Counted from the first letter of the stretch, positions 38,860 through 52,143 are shown. The stretch is DNA of 64,000 bases from Epiperipatus broadwayi (GCA_028023455.1 JAQFVV010000144.1:1490001-1554000), one strand, 5' to 3'. The notes: generated from the letters alone by a model not told the origin. Made by a program: numbers and translations.

Positions 38860-39515
38860 TGATGGCCCATTATTTGATATTTCATATTTCAGTATTTCAT
38901 TTGCTGCAAAGTTTTCTTCCTAAAGGCTTCAACATTGTCTAATTGTAACTCTCCATTGTATTTTATCCTCATCTGTAATTTTTTAATAAAAGCAAGTATG
39001 CACTTCTTTGGAGTGTTTTTTTTATTTTCCCTTGAATACCACACCCATCGTCACCACAAATACTTTTTTTAAAAAGTCAGTTATCATTTTTATTTGACAT
39101 ATTCAATCAAATGAAAGTGCAATTTTAAAATAGTAGATTATTTGATATCCATCAAGCAAACTGAAGACAATATTGATCAATCTTGGCATAATGTTTTTAG
39201 AACTTTTAACTAACACCTCTCTATACAACAAATTTAATTTCAGTAGTTATATCATTATATTGAAATATTCTCTCTTTTAATCTGCCAAGCTATATCTAAA
39301 TCTTCTTTTGTACTTAAAGAGTTCACATTCTCATGGAGATAACCATTTAAGCTAAAAATTCCTAAACATTTTTCTTCCACCACTGACTGATAAAGGACTT
39401 GAGTTTTTTTTATTAACTACTAAACTAAAGTCTTTATATGTTGCATTCAAAACATTACACACAGTCTGCAGATCAATGTTTGAAATGATAAGGCTAGCAC
39501 AACCATCTGCATACT
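38860..39515 (-). pseudogene. RTE-like LINE RT 3' portion (relic)
   Basis: Reading minus from 39515: YADGCASLIISN.DLQTVCNVLNATYKDFSLVVN, then VEEKCLGIF-like thumb sequence and STKEDLDIAWQIK, and further on MRIKYNGELQLDN. The catalytic YADD is changed to YADG and several stops occur. It starts in the middle of RT, so it is strongly truncated or rearranged. It faces the next relic head to head. Confidence 0.65.
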
Positions 39516-39549
39516 GTAAGTCCATTAACCAAAAATGTGAATTTCTTGT

Positions 39550-41175
39550 TTTTGCTTTTGATTGGTTTAAATTAAAAATTTTGTCAACAAGCCTCTATTG
39601 CATCTTATGGAAATCCTTAACTCATGAAAATATGTTAACTTCAAAAATATTGGAAATTTCCAGGAATATACTTAAGTTGTGGCATCCAATCTTAAAAATA
39701 CTTTTATTGTTCTAATTTTTAAAAACAAAGAGAATGGACAAGATTGTGGTAATTATCATTGAATATCATTATTATCCAATTATGGCAAAAATACTTTTAA
39801 GAACTTTGTTGAATAGATTGGTTCCGGTTATAGATAAATGGTTTCCAGAGATTCATTATGGTTTTAGAGTAATAAAAAGCATTATAAATATGATTTTTGT
39901 TGTCAGATAAATGCAAGAACAATATTATGAACAAAGAAATGATTTATATATTGCTTTCATTGATTTGGTCAAGGCATTTGATTCAATTAATTGGGCAGAT
40001 CTATAGCATTGTTTGAAATTAGTTGGTTGTCCAATAGCTTCTACATGATGAAATGAAAGGAAATATTATTACTTCGGATGAAAAATTTGAGTCCCTTTTA
40101 AATAAAAAGTGAGGTTAAACAAGGATGTATGCTTGCTCCAACATTGTTTTTAATTTTTAAGATAGTGGTATTTGGAATGGTTTATAAATGGCTTAATTAA
40201 AAAGAAATCAAGATATAATACATATGTGATAGTAGAATTTTAAATTTGAATCAATTAAAATGAGAACAAAAACTTTTCCTTAAATTTTGGGTTTATAATA
40301 TGCTTATGACTGCAGTATTTTGCCAGTTCAAAAGATGATATACAGATTCTTCTTAATGAATGCTTCATATAAAGACTAGTTTATTAATTGTTTAAAGAAA
40401 CTCAAGTTTTTTACCAAACAATGACTTAAGAAAAATCTTCAGCAACTTTTAATTTGGATGATTATCAGTTTATGAATGTAAATCAGTTTATATACCTTGG
40501 TAGTTTTAGAAATAGAAAAGCGGACTTAGATGTCAAGATGTAACATAGATTTCAATGTGCTGTTGCTGTTTTTAACAAGTTAAAAGATAGAGTACTTCAC
40601 CACAGGGAAATAACTATTGCAATTAAGTTACTGTATATTAGAGCTGTTATTTTATGTAAATTATTTTATGGGAGTGAAACATGAGAATTAGAAAAAGTTT
40701 CATTCAAAGATGCTCTGTAAAATTTTAAAAATCAATGGCAAGATCATAAAATCTTTCTGGATATGGTGCTATTGGGTCCACTATTGTAAAATCATATCTT
40801 CATTGGATTGACCATAAAAATTGAAAGATCAATGGAAGACATCATCAAAAAGTATTTTATCATTAATTTGAGCATGATTTTTGTGGAAGCAGTGAACCCT
40901 ATTTACAATATAAAGATTATCATAAAGATATTCTAAAGAAGTGCAATGTTAATCTCCTCAATTGGAAAGACATTGCAGAGAAAAGAATATATTGGGGAGG
41001 CACAATTGGACTTGGTATTGAGGTATTTCAAAAAGAAAAGTTTTCCATTGAAGAAATTAAAAGACAGCATTGTAACATATCAAGTAAATAGAAAAATGAA
41101 ACTGCATGTTCTATAAGTGGATGTATTTGTGGTTCATAGATTAGTTTATATAGTCATTGCTATTTCTAAAGTAAT
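39550..41175 (+). pseudogene. RTE-like LINE relic, RT to C-terminal zinc finger
   Basis: Recognisable across shifting frames: LFLKNKENGQDCGNYH.ISLLS, FIDLVKAFDSIN (as FH*FGQGI*FN in another frame), VKQGCMLAPTLF, YAYDCSILP, NKLKDRVLHHREITIAIKLL, LFYGSET, WKDIAEKRIYWGGTIGLGIE, and a C-terminal CSISGCICGS..SLYSHC zinc-finger-like motif. Many stops. The clade is that of RTE-like elements ending in a C2H2-type finger, different from the 17-20 kb copy. It is old. Confidence 0.75.
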
Positions 41176-41528
41176 TCTTTTGGCATTGGAATGACTATTC
41201 ATTTACGAATGGCTGTTTATTATATATACTTCTTCTTTATAAATTAAAATTTTCTTGCATTTTCCATACCAATGGTGCTTTTTAATTTTCTAAAATTGTA
41301 TTGAGTCTGAAAAAAAGTAATTTTATTGGCATGCAATATGGTAAAATTTAGCATTAAGATGATAAAAGTTAATTGAACAATGGATATCAATACTTTATAA
41401 AATATCTTTCACAATTAGAATTAAAAGAAGTCAAAAAAGGTTCTATTGTAATATAATATGTCATGTTCTGCTAATATACTATGTAAATAAGCATTTATTT
41501 TGTATAGCGTATGTAAACAATTGTATTG
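41176..41528. other. AT-rich sequence, no gene seen
   Basis: Possibly the 3' UTR of the preceding LINE relic; nothing else recognised. Confidence 0.4.
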
Positions 41529-41593
41529 CATTCAAATATCAGCCATTCACACAAATTGTGCACAATTAGCATGAAAAGCTGATATTTGAATGC
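41529..41593. repeat. Short hairpin
   Basis: Perfect 16-bp arms GCATTCAAATATCAGC / GCTGATATTTGAATGC around a 33-bp loop. Flanking TATACTATGTAAA occurs on both sides, suggesting a small MITE. Confidence 0.75.
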
Positions 41594-43965
41594 TAGTATA
41601 CTATGTAAAAGTATAAAAATTGTTTGCATCCTAATAGGTTTTCATGTGACTTGAAATAATAGGGAGACCTGAATATAAATAATCAGTTGCCAAACACAGG
41701 AGCAAAATGGTAATAATTTGTTTAGTATAGATAAAATAAATGAATATTACTTCTGGCTTTAATAAACATTATTTCATCTAAATTGTCAACTGTCAACTTG
41801 ATCTTGCATATATCTAAAACATTTCTCATGTACTGATTTTCTTCATTTCAAAAATAAAACATTTAAAAAAATTCAAATGAAGATCTTAACCAGTCTATAA
41901 CAATTTTCATTGTTAATGCAAACAAAGAATAAAGTATGGTTAACATAAAACCATCCTTTTATTCATTGCCAATCATTAGAGCCCCCAGTTTCCATCAAAG
42001 GAGATTAAGTAACAATATTAAAATATTGGAACTATTATTTCACTTCTGGAATATCCAAATTGAATTTATATAAATATAAATGTGATCTTTGATATTGTTA
42101 TCATAAAACCAAAGTGAGGTTAGAGATCTCTACCTTTTTTTTTACTATTATAATTGAATTTATCTTCTTTTTTACTTATATTGCCTCCCATCTTACTTGT
42201 AAATAAGTTTTATATAAGACTTTGGAATTTAATTATTGCTAATTAATAAATGTTAATTTTTGTATATGTCATATAAATATGTCTAAGGCAAACTTTTATC
42301 TAAAATAAGCTTGCAATGTGTTTTATAAAATATCAGTATTATTTTTGAATCTTTTACATCTAGTAGCTGAGGCATACTGAGTATGAAATAAAAAATTATT
42401 ACACAATTTTATGTGTATGTAAAAATTTACTTAGAGAACTGATAACAAAAATATTGATGATAGTGTAATTATCCAACAAAAATATTTTTTATTCTTTATT
42501 ATAATAACAAACCATGAAAATATTTAATTCAATATATATATACTTGAATGCAATCAAATAAAACCAATATTAATAGCAATCTCAATCTGTTGTCAAGGCA
42601 ACTCCTTTAAACAATGAAGGTGGAAATCCATTTTTATATATGTTCTAATATGTTTATATAGACACTAAAGATTGCTACTTGACTATATATATACGTTGTT
42701 GAAAATAGTACTTTTATAATTAAATAAAAAACTATTATCTAGTATTTTTTAAAAGATTTAAAAAGAAAATATGAAAATAAGATTAAGATAAATTTGAAAA
42801 CTTTAATATCTTGAAAGGAGAAAGATAGTATATCATAATACCCTATTATTAGAAATGATAAATTAGTTTGTAGTTGTATAATGCATCAATAATTTTTTAT
42901 ATATGTATATAGAGACATTCTGGTTCTGTAGCCTGCAAAATCATTGCTGGTATTGAACAAAATTAAAATCATTTCGTTTTAAAAAGGTAGCAGGCTACCA
43001 TATACATAATTTCAATAAAATATAGTTTTAAAAACAAATCTTTTTTTTTTCTTGTTATAAAATATAAACTCTTTTTTTAAAAATCTTTTATGAGATTTAT
43101 TAAAATTGCGATATTTTATTTTTACTTTAATTGTTAAAAAAAAAAAAAAAATTGAAGAGAAAGAAAGAAATCATTTTTTTTATATAAAAAGAAATGTGAA
43201 TATATATATTCATTATTTAAGTTAAATATAGATTTAAAAAGATGTAAATACATTTTCTTTTTAATAACGTTGAACAGAAAAACCAGTTTTTAATTTTGTT
43301 AATTAAAAAATACTTTGATAAAAAGTTAATTAGTTATTTATCAACTTTTCATAATATAAATTAAAGAATGACCAAAGTTTGTTGTTTTAATAACATTCAC
43401 ATAATCCTCTATTTATTGATTTGTTTTTAAAATTAGGTTTATAGTATTATATAAAACATTTTCAGAAAAAAATAGTTGTTTTAGAAGAGAGTTTTAAGGT
43501 AGACATTTTAAAATATTTCTTGCTAGAATTTTAATCAATTCAAGCTTGTGTTAAGTTAATGAAACATGGACCATAATTAGAGCTGCAATACACTTCAGGA
43601 AAGATGACTGGATAAAAGTTTATATTATCTGCCAATTGTTATGTGAAATGATTTAAAGAAACCATAAAAAAAAAAGCTTTACTTCAAATTCAACCAACCA
43701 ACAAGGAAAGGGTGCTGGAAAATGGATTCAAGCATAGAGGAAAATGGTTGTCAAGCAAAAATTTCAAAATGCAAAAGAGATTCATCTGTACCATTAGTAG
43801 CTAAAGGAACAACATTTAATTGGATAGTTATAAAAATCACAATTATGGTGGTTTAGACTCGAACCAAAACAATGAATAAAACAATCTTCAGAGCAAGAAA
43901 CTTTTTTAAAAAAACTATATATATATATAATCATAACTTTAAATATACGTAATTAAAAATGGAAG
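41594..43965. other. AT-rich intergenic with one MITE arm
   Basis: 42585-42625 carries a single diverged arm of the 1025-1202 family (TCTGTTGTCAAGGCAACTCC). Poly(A) at 43137-43151. No gene. Confidence 0.5.
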
Positions 43966-43969
43966 TAAA

Positions 43970-44070
43970 AAACACTTCCTACTGAGTTATGTAATACCAT
44001 TCTATTTTTTCATAGTTGGTGACATGATATAACTCAGTGGTAGGGAGTTGCTTCTGTTTCAGTTACATAT
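43970..44070 (+). repeat. tRNA-like inverted repeat
   Basis: TAACTCAGTGGTAGGGAG resembles a tRNA A box (TAGCTCAGTGGTAGAG). Its partial inverse CTTCCTACTGAGTTATG lies 60 bp upstream, so this is a compact repeat and not a tRNA gene. Confidence 0.45.
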
Positions 44071-46838
44071 ATGTAAACAGGATTTTAAAAAAGCACTTTG
44101 ACATTTTTTTAAAAAATATTTTAATTTTTCATTATTAATAATAATTTTGAGTATTAAGTAAAGTATATTTAATGTTTCTGAATTACGCAGATAATTCTTG
44201 TCAATTAATAAAAAAAATTAAGTTGCTCAAATATATGTGGGTGCACCATCTAAAATATTACCAACCTTTGTTACTTAAATACAGTCTTGGCCTGGCTTTA
44301 TGCAATATTCTTTCCATGCATGTGTATTGTGGGTGATTAATAATTTAAATCTGCATTTTCAAAAGTCAAAAGCAGCTTCTGACACCTGAAGTTATAACTG
44401 TTTTTCACTTTAAGTATATATAGTTGTATATAGTTAAAATACTTTTGTTGTTTTTCTATAAACATATGCATGCCCATACTTCCTGTAATTTGATACGATT
44501 TTTTTTTAATATTCAATCACAATTTGGGCATGGGGGCATTATGTTACATATATATATATATATATATGTAACATAAATGTGTGTACTTTTGTAGATAGTT
44601 TCATTCACTCATGTATCAGTAGTCTGTTACATATTTGATTGTCAATGTGAAGCTCTGAAATTTCTCTACATCTGGGGGAAAAAAAACAAAAAGTTTTTTT
44701 TATTATCAGCTAAAATTTGAAAGCTAAATGAAATAAGCTATAGCTAATTACAGCAATTTTATAAAATGGACAATGCATATTATTATGCAATAATTGTGCA
44801 TCCTTCCACAAGATATTACAAATGGATAGAAATATCCCTATCTTTTATGAGAATGGTGTAATGAAAGTTCAGATGCACTGATAATAATAAAAGTTCAGAT
44901 GCACTGATAAAAAGTGTGTGTGTGTATATATATATATATTATAATGGAATAGATGTTTTTGGGTGTGGGTTCAGATTCTTAACACAAACAGATAATGTCT
45001 ACCATCAATAGTTGGTCATTAATGGTAATGGAATGGATTTAAAATGGCTATTTGCATCACTCATTTCATTGTACATTGATACGATGGTATGAGTTTGAGT
45101 CTCTAAAGTTCACCAGTCATAATATATAACATTTAATGAAGTGTTTAGTTTCACTCAGATAGATATCATTTCCATATAGTCACCCTTTAGGTCCTTGACA
45201 TCATGGGTTCTCCTTATATTCCCATTAATCCTCAATATTCAACTCCGTGGTCATATGCATGATTCTAATAAGCTTTGGTGATGATTATCATAAGTTTGAT
45301 ATAAAACTAAAAATATTTACATCTTAGTTAAATGATATAGCATGAGTAATGGAAAGTTAGATAAATGATATGGCATGGGTAATGGAAAATTAGATAAATG
45401 ACGAAACATACATGCACTCTAATCAAATAAAATACATCATTAACAGCTTTATTCCATTGTGGGTGATTTACAATGTTTTTGAACAAATTAATTTGATGTT
45501 TGGATAGAACAGATCATCCTTCATTTGATTCATATGCTAAATAATCATCCCCTAAGCTTTCACTCCATTAGGCTGGTTGTCCTCTACCCACTCTAACCAT
45601 TTTCTTAGTCTAGCTATGTAATTTATAATTATTTTGATATGATTATCCTGTTGGCCAATTCTTCTATTCCCTGGCTTTAACTTGTCTACCTTAATCCATG
45701 GCAATGTGTCATGATTTGCTAACTGTGGTCTTTGGGTATGAAGTGTATCTCTTGATGATAGCAATAGCCATTCATAAAACAGGTTTATACAACCACACTA
45801 TTTGCATTTTATAACTGTATTCATTAAAATAATAATAGATAAAAAGTATTACATATTAATATTACAGAATGATTTCTTTATCAGCATTACTAATCATCAT
45901 CCAACAAAGTTTTCATACACATTTGAATGACAAATATTGGCATAGATGGTGTTTGCTGGTAAAATCTCTCATCACATCCCTTGTTATATGGGAATTTCCC
46001 TAATTGTCAAAACTTGTATGAATGCTGTATTATAGAGGAAGTTTCTCCAACTCTCAAACCATGTTAGAACAAAATAGTGTTATAGGAATGCCATATTATA
46101 GGGTTTCCCTCCCTAAATCTCAAACTGTGCAAGAGTGAAATCATGTTGTAGGAATGAAATGTTATAGGGGAGTTATCTGTGTGTGTATATATATATATAT
46201 ATAATGAATTCATAAATGTACTTAATAAATACTTATAACCAATAAAACTTTTCAAATTTATGATGCATCCACATTTCTAGTATCCAATAAATTTTAAACT
46301 ATTACTGAGTATATAATCTTCCAAACCAATTTCTTTTATAATTCATATATTTAATAAGCAACCCTTATCATGAAGTAATAAGAGACTTGAAATACCTAAT
46401 CATTTACACAGAAACAATAAGATGTAAATGACTGGTTACAGAAAAAAAAAACCTCATTATATCCTACAAATTAAATTGTGTGTAATTAAAATATATAAAT
46501 AAATAAAAAAGGTTGACTTGTTTCTTTGAGTTTGCCAAGTACTTCAAGTCTCTGACTCATACAAAGGTTGATAGTGACTCATTAAATACACATGTAATGA
46601 GATAGACTGATTGAAAAATTTACAGAGTAACAACTTCAGACTTGTTAAGTTTAGAAGAATGCGACACAAATATGAAACAGTTTTCTGGATGATATTTCAT
46701 TTTGTAATTTAAAATAATTTTGTTTTCATACATATACACTGAGATGCTTTTCCAGGTCTCAAATTTATATGCATACATATCACTGGCTCACCTAAAATTA
46801 TAATTTTCAATTAATTTGTAAATTTTTATAAAAGTATT
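44071..46838. other. AT-rich intergenic with small duplications
   Basis: Contains a palindrome at 44541-44573 (TGTTACATATA…TATATGTAACA), a short duplication AAAGTTCAGATGCACTGATA at ~44866 and 44889, a ~36-bp duplication at 45331-45401 (GATATAGCATGAGTAATGG / GATATGGCATGGGTAATGG), and loose repeats of ATGTTATAGG at 46025-46170. The 45552-45764 minus frame has no domain. Confidence 0.5.
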
Positions 46839-46853
46839 GTTACAGTGAGTGTG

Positions 46854-46889
<36 letters not shown>

Positions 46890-46901
46890 ACTCACTGTAA
46901 C
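46839..46901. repeat. Palindrome around (AT)n
   Basis: GTTACAGTGAGTGTGAT and ATCACACTCACTGTAAC are perfect 17-bp arms around an alternating AT core, so a strong cruciform/hairpin former. Confidence 0.9.
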
Positions 46902-46929
46902 TCTATATATATATATATATATATATATC

Positions 46930-46964
<35 letters not shown>
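46902..46964. repeat. (TA)n and (GA)n microsatellites
   Basis: Alternating TA followed by about 17 GA units. Confidence 0.95.
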
Positions 46965-46965
<1 letters not shown>

Positions 46966-47051
46966 AAACACATGATTGTAAAACATTTTCTTTATTGGCT
47001 AATAACTGAAACACACAGGCTTATTATATACATGTGTCTATATATGCAATA

Positions 47052-47330
47052 TATAGGGTATATAAGCACAGACTTTCACATGACCCACCATTCTCCACCT
47101 TATCTCATAACACTGATACGCTTGAACACAAATATGTTGAAGAAATAAAGAATCACCAATAGACGTATTTCATGCTAAACCAACAATCATCAGTTGACCA
47201 ATGAATGATTGCTGGTTTAGCATGAAATATGTATATTGGTGATTATTTATCTTTTCAACATATATGTGTTCAAGTGCATCAGTGTTATGAGATAGTGTGG
47301 AGAATGGTGGGTCTTGTGAAAGTTTATTGG
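47052..47330. repeat. Foldback repeat, family A, arms-only copy 5
   Basis: The left half (ACTTTCACATGACCCACCAT…GCTAAACCAACAATCATCAG) and right half (GATTGCTGGTTTAGCATGAA…GGTGGGTCTTGTGAAAGT) are inverted copies of one another over about 125 bp. The central segment present in copies 1-3 is absent. The 47229-47432 frame is a by-product. Confidence 0.88.
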
Positions 47331-48563
47331 CTAATGAAATATAATATTATTTTTTTAATAAGAAAAGCTAATTTTGTGGAAAATTTTTCTTATCTTTTGT
47401 CTAAAATTATTTTAAATATTTTAGAACAATAACTTAATCGACAAAATGTTGTTTTTGATCTTTAATGATAAAGAATTTAAAATTAAGTATTGTTGTAGAA
47501 ATTTTGTAATTAAATCAATTAGCTAAGAATTTATTAATTAAAAAGAACAAAATCTCTTAGCTGAAAATATTCTATCTTATATTAATCCAGAAGATTCTAA
47601 GAAATTCCTGTCAGAGAACAATAATCAGTGAGCCTTATAAAAGCATGTCAAAAATTATTCATATTACTCTTGATTCTACTTTTTATTCTACTCTACAAGC
47701 TGCATTCAATGCCATCACCAGTTAACTTTTTGCAATTAAGAGTCTTCCTTGTATCCTGCAATGATTTAATGATATATAGCTACTGTTGTAAGGACCCATT
47801 AAAAAAAATGAACATATCAACCTATCTAATTTCTGTTTCTGAAAGTATGCATGGTTGAGCATTTCTCAAAAGAAGAACTTCTCCAAGATTAACTTCATTT
47901 TCCAGTGTGATTTGAATTCCTAGGAGAGCTGACCTTCTGAAGGTACAATCTCAACATTGAAATCTCTTTCAAGTAACCCATAATTAAAAAGAGCACTGAA
48001 AGAAATGGATACAAGAATACGTACTCCTCTAAATAATCTACAAAGATATCAAAAGTTGTACACTACTTAAGGAATTATGGTAATAGGAACTGCATTGTAT
48101 ATTTCAGTAAGTCATAAGTGATTATATTTGTGTTATATGTATGTGTTAGTATGAATACTTATATATTCAGATTAATTTTCACTTAATTATATTGATACAT
48201 AATTTTGTATGGGTATCATTACATTATTCTTGTATGGATGTGTTAATTTTATTATTTAGCATATTTTATGAGTATCTATTGAATTTAGATATTTATTATA
48301 TTTTATGAATATATATTAAATAAACACTGTTTTATTTTCTTTTTTCATTAAAGTTTTGACAATCGACAAGTATTAGAAACCTAAAGATTTTTTTTTTTTT
48401 TTTTAGCCAAATGAAATGTCTTAAGTATTAAAATCAAATATAGATTAACATCCCTTTTAAATAATGATTCTTAATTAATGTTTTAAAATTAATCTTTTAA
48501 ATAGTGGTTAAAAACTGTATAAATAATTATTTATGTATGTATACTAAATTTTAGATTTATTAA
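47331..48563. other. AT-rich intergenic, no gene seen
   Basis: Short domainless frames only; a T run at 48389-48405. Confidence 0.55.
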
Positions 48564-50441
48564 AAGTATCGGACAAGTTTTTTTTTTCTCAGTGATGAAA
48601 TGTTTATTCATCAAAAGAAAACAGATACAGAAAATAAATGAAATTACAGGAGCAACATGGTAAGAGGGGAAATGATACATGTAAAAGGGAATGGGAAGTG
48701 GAAAGGGGAAATGGTGTGTAGTCCAGGCTGGTCAGGAATGCATGTCTTCATGATTGAGTCCTATTACAGAGGGTGAGAGGATGGGAGTTGGAGGATTGCC
48801 CAAGTGTTTGTGAGGGGTGGAGGTGAGGCTAGTTTGTATCTCGGGTTTTGAAAGTGTGAATTAGGTCCAAGAGCTTTTGATTGACTGAATGTACTCTCTG
48901 GTCAAGGATGATGGCGCATAGATGAGACAAACATAGTCTAATAGCTGCAAAGTCCCCTGTTTCTATGGATTCTTGGAGGTTGAAGATGGTATTTCTGTGC
49001 GAGGAAAGACGGGAGTTGATGACATTTCTCATGCCAAGCAGAAAAGGACATTTAAGTAGGAAGTGCTGGAGGGTTTTGTTGTCAATTTTACAGGGCTGGC
49101 ATATGGGAGAGATCTTAGTGAAACCCCTATGGTTGACCAAAAATTGATTTGTGGGGAGTGAAGATTGATTTTGAGGAGGAAATCGAGGAATTTTGCCTCA
49201 AGGGACCACCTTTTGAATTTGCAGATTAATTGAGCATTGGTAAGTTTGAGGAATGTATGGGACACAATGGAGAAATCTGCAGTCTGATTGAAAACCCCCC
49301 AATACTTTAGTTTGCTGCTGATGGATGGTATAACAAAGCCAGCCTTTTGTAGGATTTTGGCAATGAGTGAGGTCCATGATCGAGGCCTGCCACTGGGGGG
49401 GAGGAGTGTCGGTGGGTGTGATAATGATATGCACAAGAATGGCAGGGAAGTGACTTAGGAGTGTAAGGATAATATTGTGAGATCTCTGGATCAGAAGAGT
49501 GTCGATGGAGTGCAGGCCAATCCATTGAGGTTTTTAGGAAAACAGTTCTTTTTAGGTTGATGGCCAACATCTTTCTGACCCAGAAAAAATGGGTGCAAAG
49601 GGAGTTGATTTTGGATATAAAGGAATGTGTAGGTAGAACAATGAGGATGTAGTATGCTATTTTAGGAAACACTAAAAGATTGAGGAGGGTGACTTTTCCA
49701 TAAAGAGAGAGGTAGATGCCTGCGATAGCACTGAGGGTGGATGATATGCTTTGATAGAGTGTGATTTGAACCCGTACTCTCATGTCCCTAGGAGACAGCA
49801 TAAGGGGAAATCCAAGGAAGTTGTGTGGTTTGGCATTGAAGATGGAAGAGACTTGTTTCTAGTTGAAAGTCACCAGGCCACTGATTTATCACTGCTAAAT
49901 TCCAACCTGTATGTTTTGGAGTACCAGGTGAGGATTTGTTGAAACATGGGGATAAGATCAACTGAGGGAAGGAAGACAATCACATAATCTACATAAGCAA
50001 GGAATTTGATGCTTTTTCTCAGTGCAGGAATGAAGATGCCAGGGAGGTCATGTTCTAGCCTGAGCAAGAGGGGATTCAGAAATGCAGTGAACAACAAAGT
50101 GCTCAGAAGAGAGCCCTGAGGAATGGATATGTTGGGTGTGAAGCCAGGGGGAACTTTCCCATCCAGGGTAACTAGGATTTCTCTGTTGGACAGGATATTG
50201 TGGAGGATGGACAGAAGGGCCTCTGGGATGTTCAGGTTTCTGAGGACACCAAGGAGCAGGTTGACCCTAACAGAGTCAAAGGCTGCCTGGATGTCTAGTT
50301 GGACAGTGATGGGCCTGCCATTTCAAGACCACCTAACATGCTTGGTGGTCATCTTAAAAAGTGTGGTAGCCCCAAGAGTGGAGCACCCCTTACAAGAAAA
50401 CTGTGAGGCAGAAAGGGCAGGGAATAAGTATCAGACAAGTT
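48564..50441 (-). mobile_element. 5'-truncated LINE with poly(A) tail and 16-bp TSD
   Basis: AAGTATCGGACAAGTT (48564-48579) and AAGTATCAGACAAGTT (50426-50441) flank a minus-strand insertion, with one mismatch. The 3' end carries an A-run (T-run 48578-48587 on plus), and the 5' end stops within the RT domain. The segment is visibly richer in G+C than its surroundings, which also delimits it at both TSDs. Tail and TSD type are those of target-primed reverse transcription. The clade is unassigned. Confidence 0.93.
48820..50420 (-). pseudogene. Reverse transcriptase of truncated LINE
   Basis: From 50420 downward across frames: CSTLGATTLFK, GRPITVQLDIQAAFDSVRV, ISIPQGSLLSTLLFTAFLN, FLAYVDYVIVF (the usual YADD is YVDY, so the second catalytic Asp is lost), then the thumb/connection segment GKVTLLNLLVFPKIAYYILI…CTHFFW, and near the C terminus CQPCKIDNKTLQHFLLKC, a CxxC-H-C zinc knuckle. 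At least three frameshifts (around 49870, 49430 and 49130) and an internal stop break it. The best separate frames are 50097-49870, 49801-49307, 49436-49029 and 49140-48829. Confidence 0.88.
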
Positions 50442-51641
50442 GAATGTAATATTTTTTTATAGTGTATAAATGAAAGTAGTGATCCACTAGGTATGTCAAC
50501 ATAAAGTTGACCCATTTATAATTACTACTTGTTATTTATCAGTAGAGCCTTTTACTTAGTCTTTAATCAACTATGTTTCTACGAGGCTTATTTTATATAT
50601 ATATATATATTATCTGTTTTAACCTAGGTCGTCTACCATTGGAATCGTAGTCTATTATTTTTTGCATGGGCAAGCTTTGTAATAGTTTCCATGCCTGTTA
50701 TATACTTCATAGCCTCTGGTCAGCAACATTTCTGCCAAGATAATTATTTTTTAATCCAAGTTATCTTCCACTTGAATTGCAATCTTTATTTTTCTTGCAT
50801 GGAAAAACTTAGAAAAGGATTTCAATGCCTTTTATACTATTTCATTACTTATGGCCCTTATTATTTTTCAATACTCTTTTCTAGTGGTATAAATCTGGCT
50901 ACACACATGAATCTTAATAGAGCATATATGTTTATTAGTGGATAGTTAATAAAATCAATAAAGATTTTAAATGATAAGATAGATTGTTTTAACAAAGTTT
51001 ATACACACATCTATCATAAAAGAAACATTTCTTAAATACTATTTCTGTGTGTAGAATTAAATCAAAAGGAAAGAGGATAATAAATTAACAGTCAAGGCTA
51101 TTTATTTAAAGGGAATCATACTCAATTTAAAACCATCCATACATGAAATTTATTTATAATTATTATTTGTTTCAATTTTTTCTTTTAGTCATTAATTAAT
51201 AAACATTGTTATTAATAGTTCAATTTGCCTGACGTTTGTTTGCTGTTGTCAGTCTATCAATTGTTTACTGGAGTAAGAATTTCTTTCTCTCCCTAATCTA
51301 GCAGCAATAATCTACTCTTATATTAAGAAATATCTATAATCACTGATAGTTAATGTCTGGGCACCTAAAATAAATTTTTTAGTCTAAAAGAAGCTTGGTA
51401 GCCACTTGTAGTGACAGATATTTAGGGTTGGCTATCTGGTACAATATGAATTATAATAGTTTACTAGAGGCAACTTTTTTAGCCTTAAGAACTAGTTATC
51501 GATAGTCTCCTAGGAAAGCAAAAATAAAGTTATCTCGGATTGTTTACTTGGAAGTAATCTTTTAATCTCCACTGCTAACATTATTATAACCCCATGAAAA
51601 TACTTAATATATATATATATATATTAATATATATATAGAGC

Positions 51642-51677
<36 letters not shown>

Positions 51678-52080
51678 CAAAAAATTGCAAAAAGTTTATT
51701 ATTAATTGAAGAAGGTGCTATGATTTTTCTTGAGCTCTTAAATAAAACTAGCAGTGAAAATTTCTAATATCCACTTCTATATAGTTTCTTATCATTGTTG
51801 GAATGATTGTCATAATTCACATGATAAAAAACATGGATGAAACATGGTGAATGTTTTTTACTTTAAGACTAAGAAACAACATTTTTTTTTTTAGATGCCT
51901 AAAAAATTTTGATTAAGAAATCATTTGAATTTATTGAAAAGGAGAATGACTGTGTGTGCAAATGCTTAATTCCTTTTATGTTTTCAATGATGTTAGACAA
52001 AAAAAGTGTGAAGTGGTAAAAATCACCAGCATGTATATCTAGACTGCCATTCAAAGATGATCTTTTATTTGGTTCTGCAT
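50442..52080. other. AT-rich intergenic, no gene seen
   Basis: (TA)n at 50595-50611 and 51606-51675. The 50691-50945 frame has no domain. Confidence 0.55.
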
Positions 52081-52083
52081 AAT

Positions 52084-52143
52084 TTGGTGCAGTAGCAGAA
52101 TGACTGACTTGGAATCTGGAAGTCCCAGGATCAATTCTGGCAC
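52084..52143 (+). repeat. tRNA-like sequence
   Basis: GTGCAGTAGCAGAATGACTG, then CTTGGAATCTGG and GGATCAATTCTGGCAC resemble A-box, anticodon-arm and B-box regions of a tRNA-derived SINE. No acceptor stem, so a tRNA gene is unlikely. Confidence 0.5.

Noticed and set aside
38860-41175. A second twin-priming event
   Set aside because: Both halves contain the YADD region and thumb, so they overlap in element coordinates; twin priming yields non-overlapping parts.
49751-50443. Plus-strand frames at 49751-49942 and 50123-50443
   Set aside because: They are opposite-strand shadows of the minus-strand LINE reverse transcriptase, which carries the recognisable motifs.
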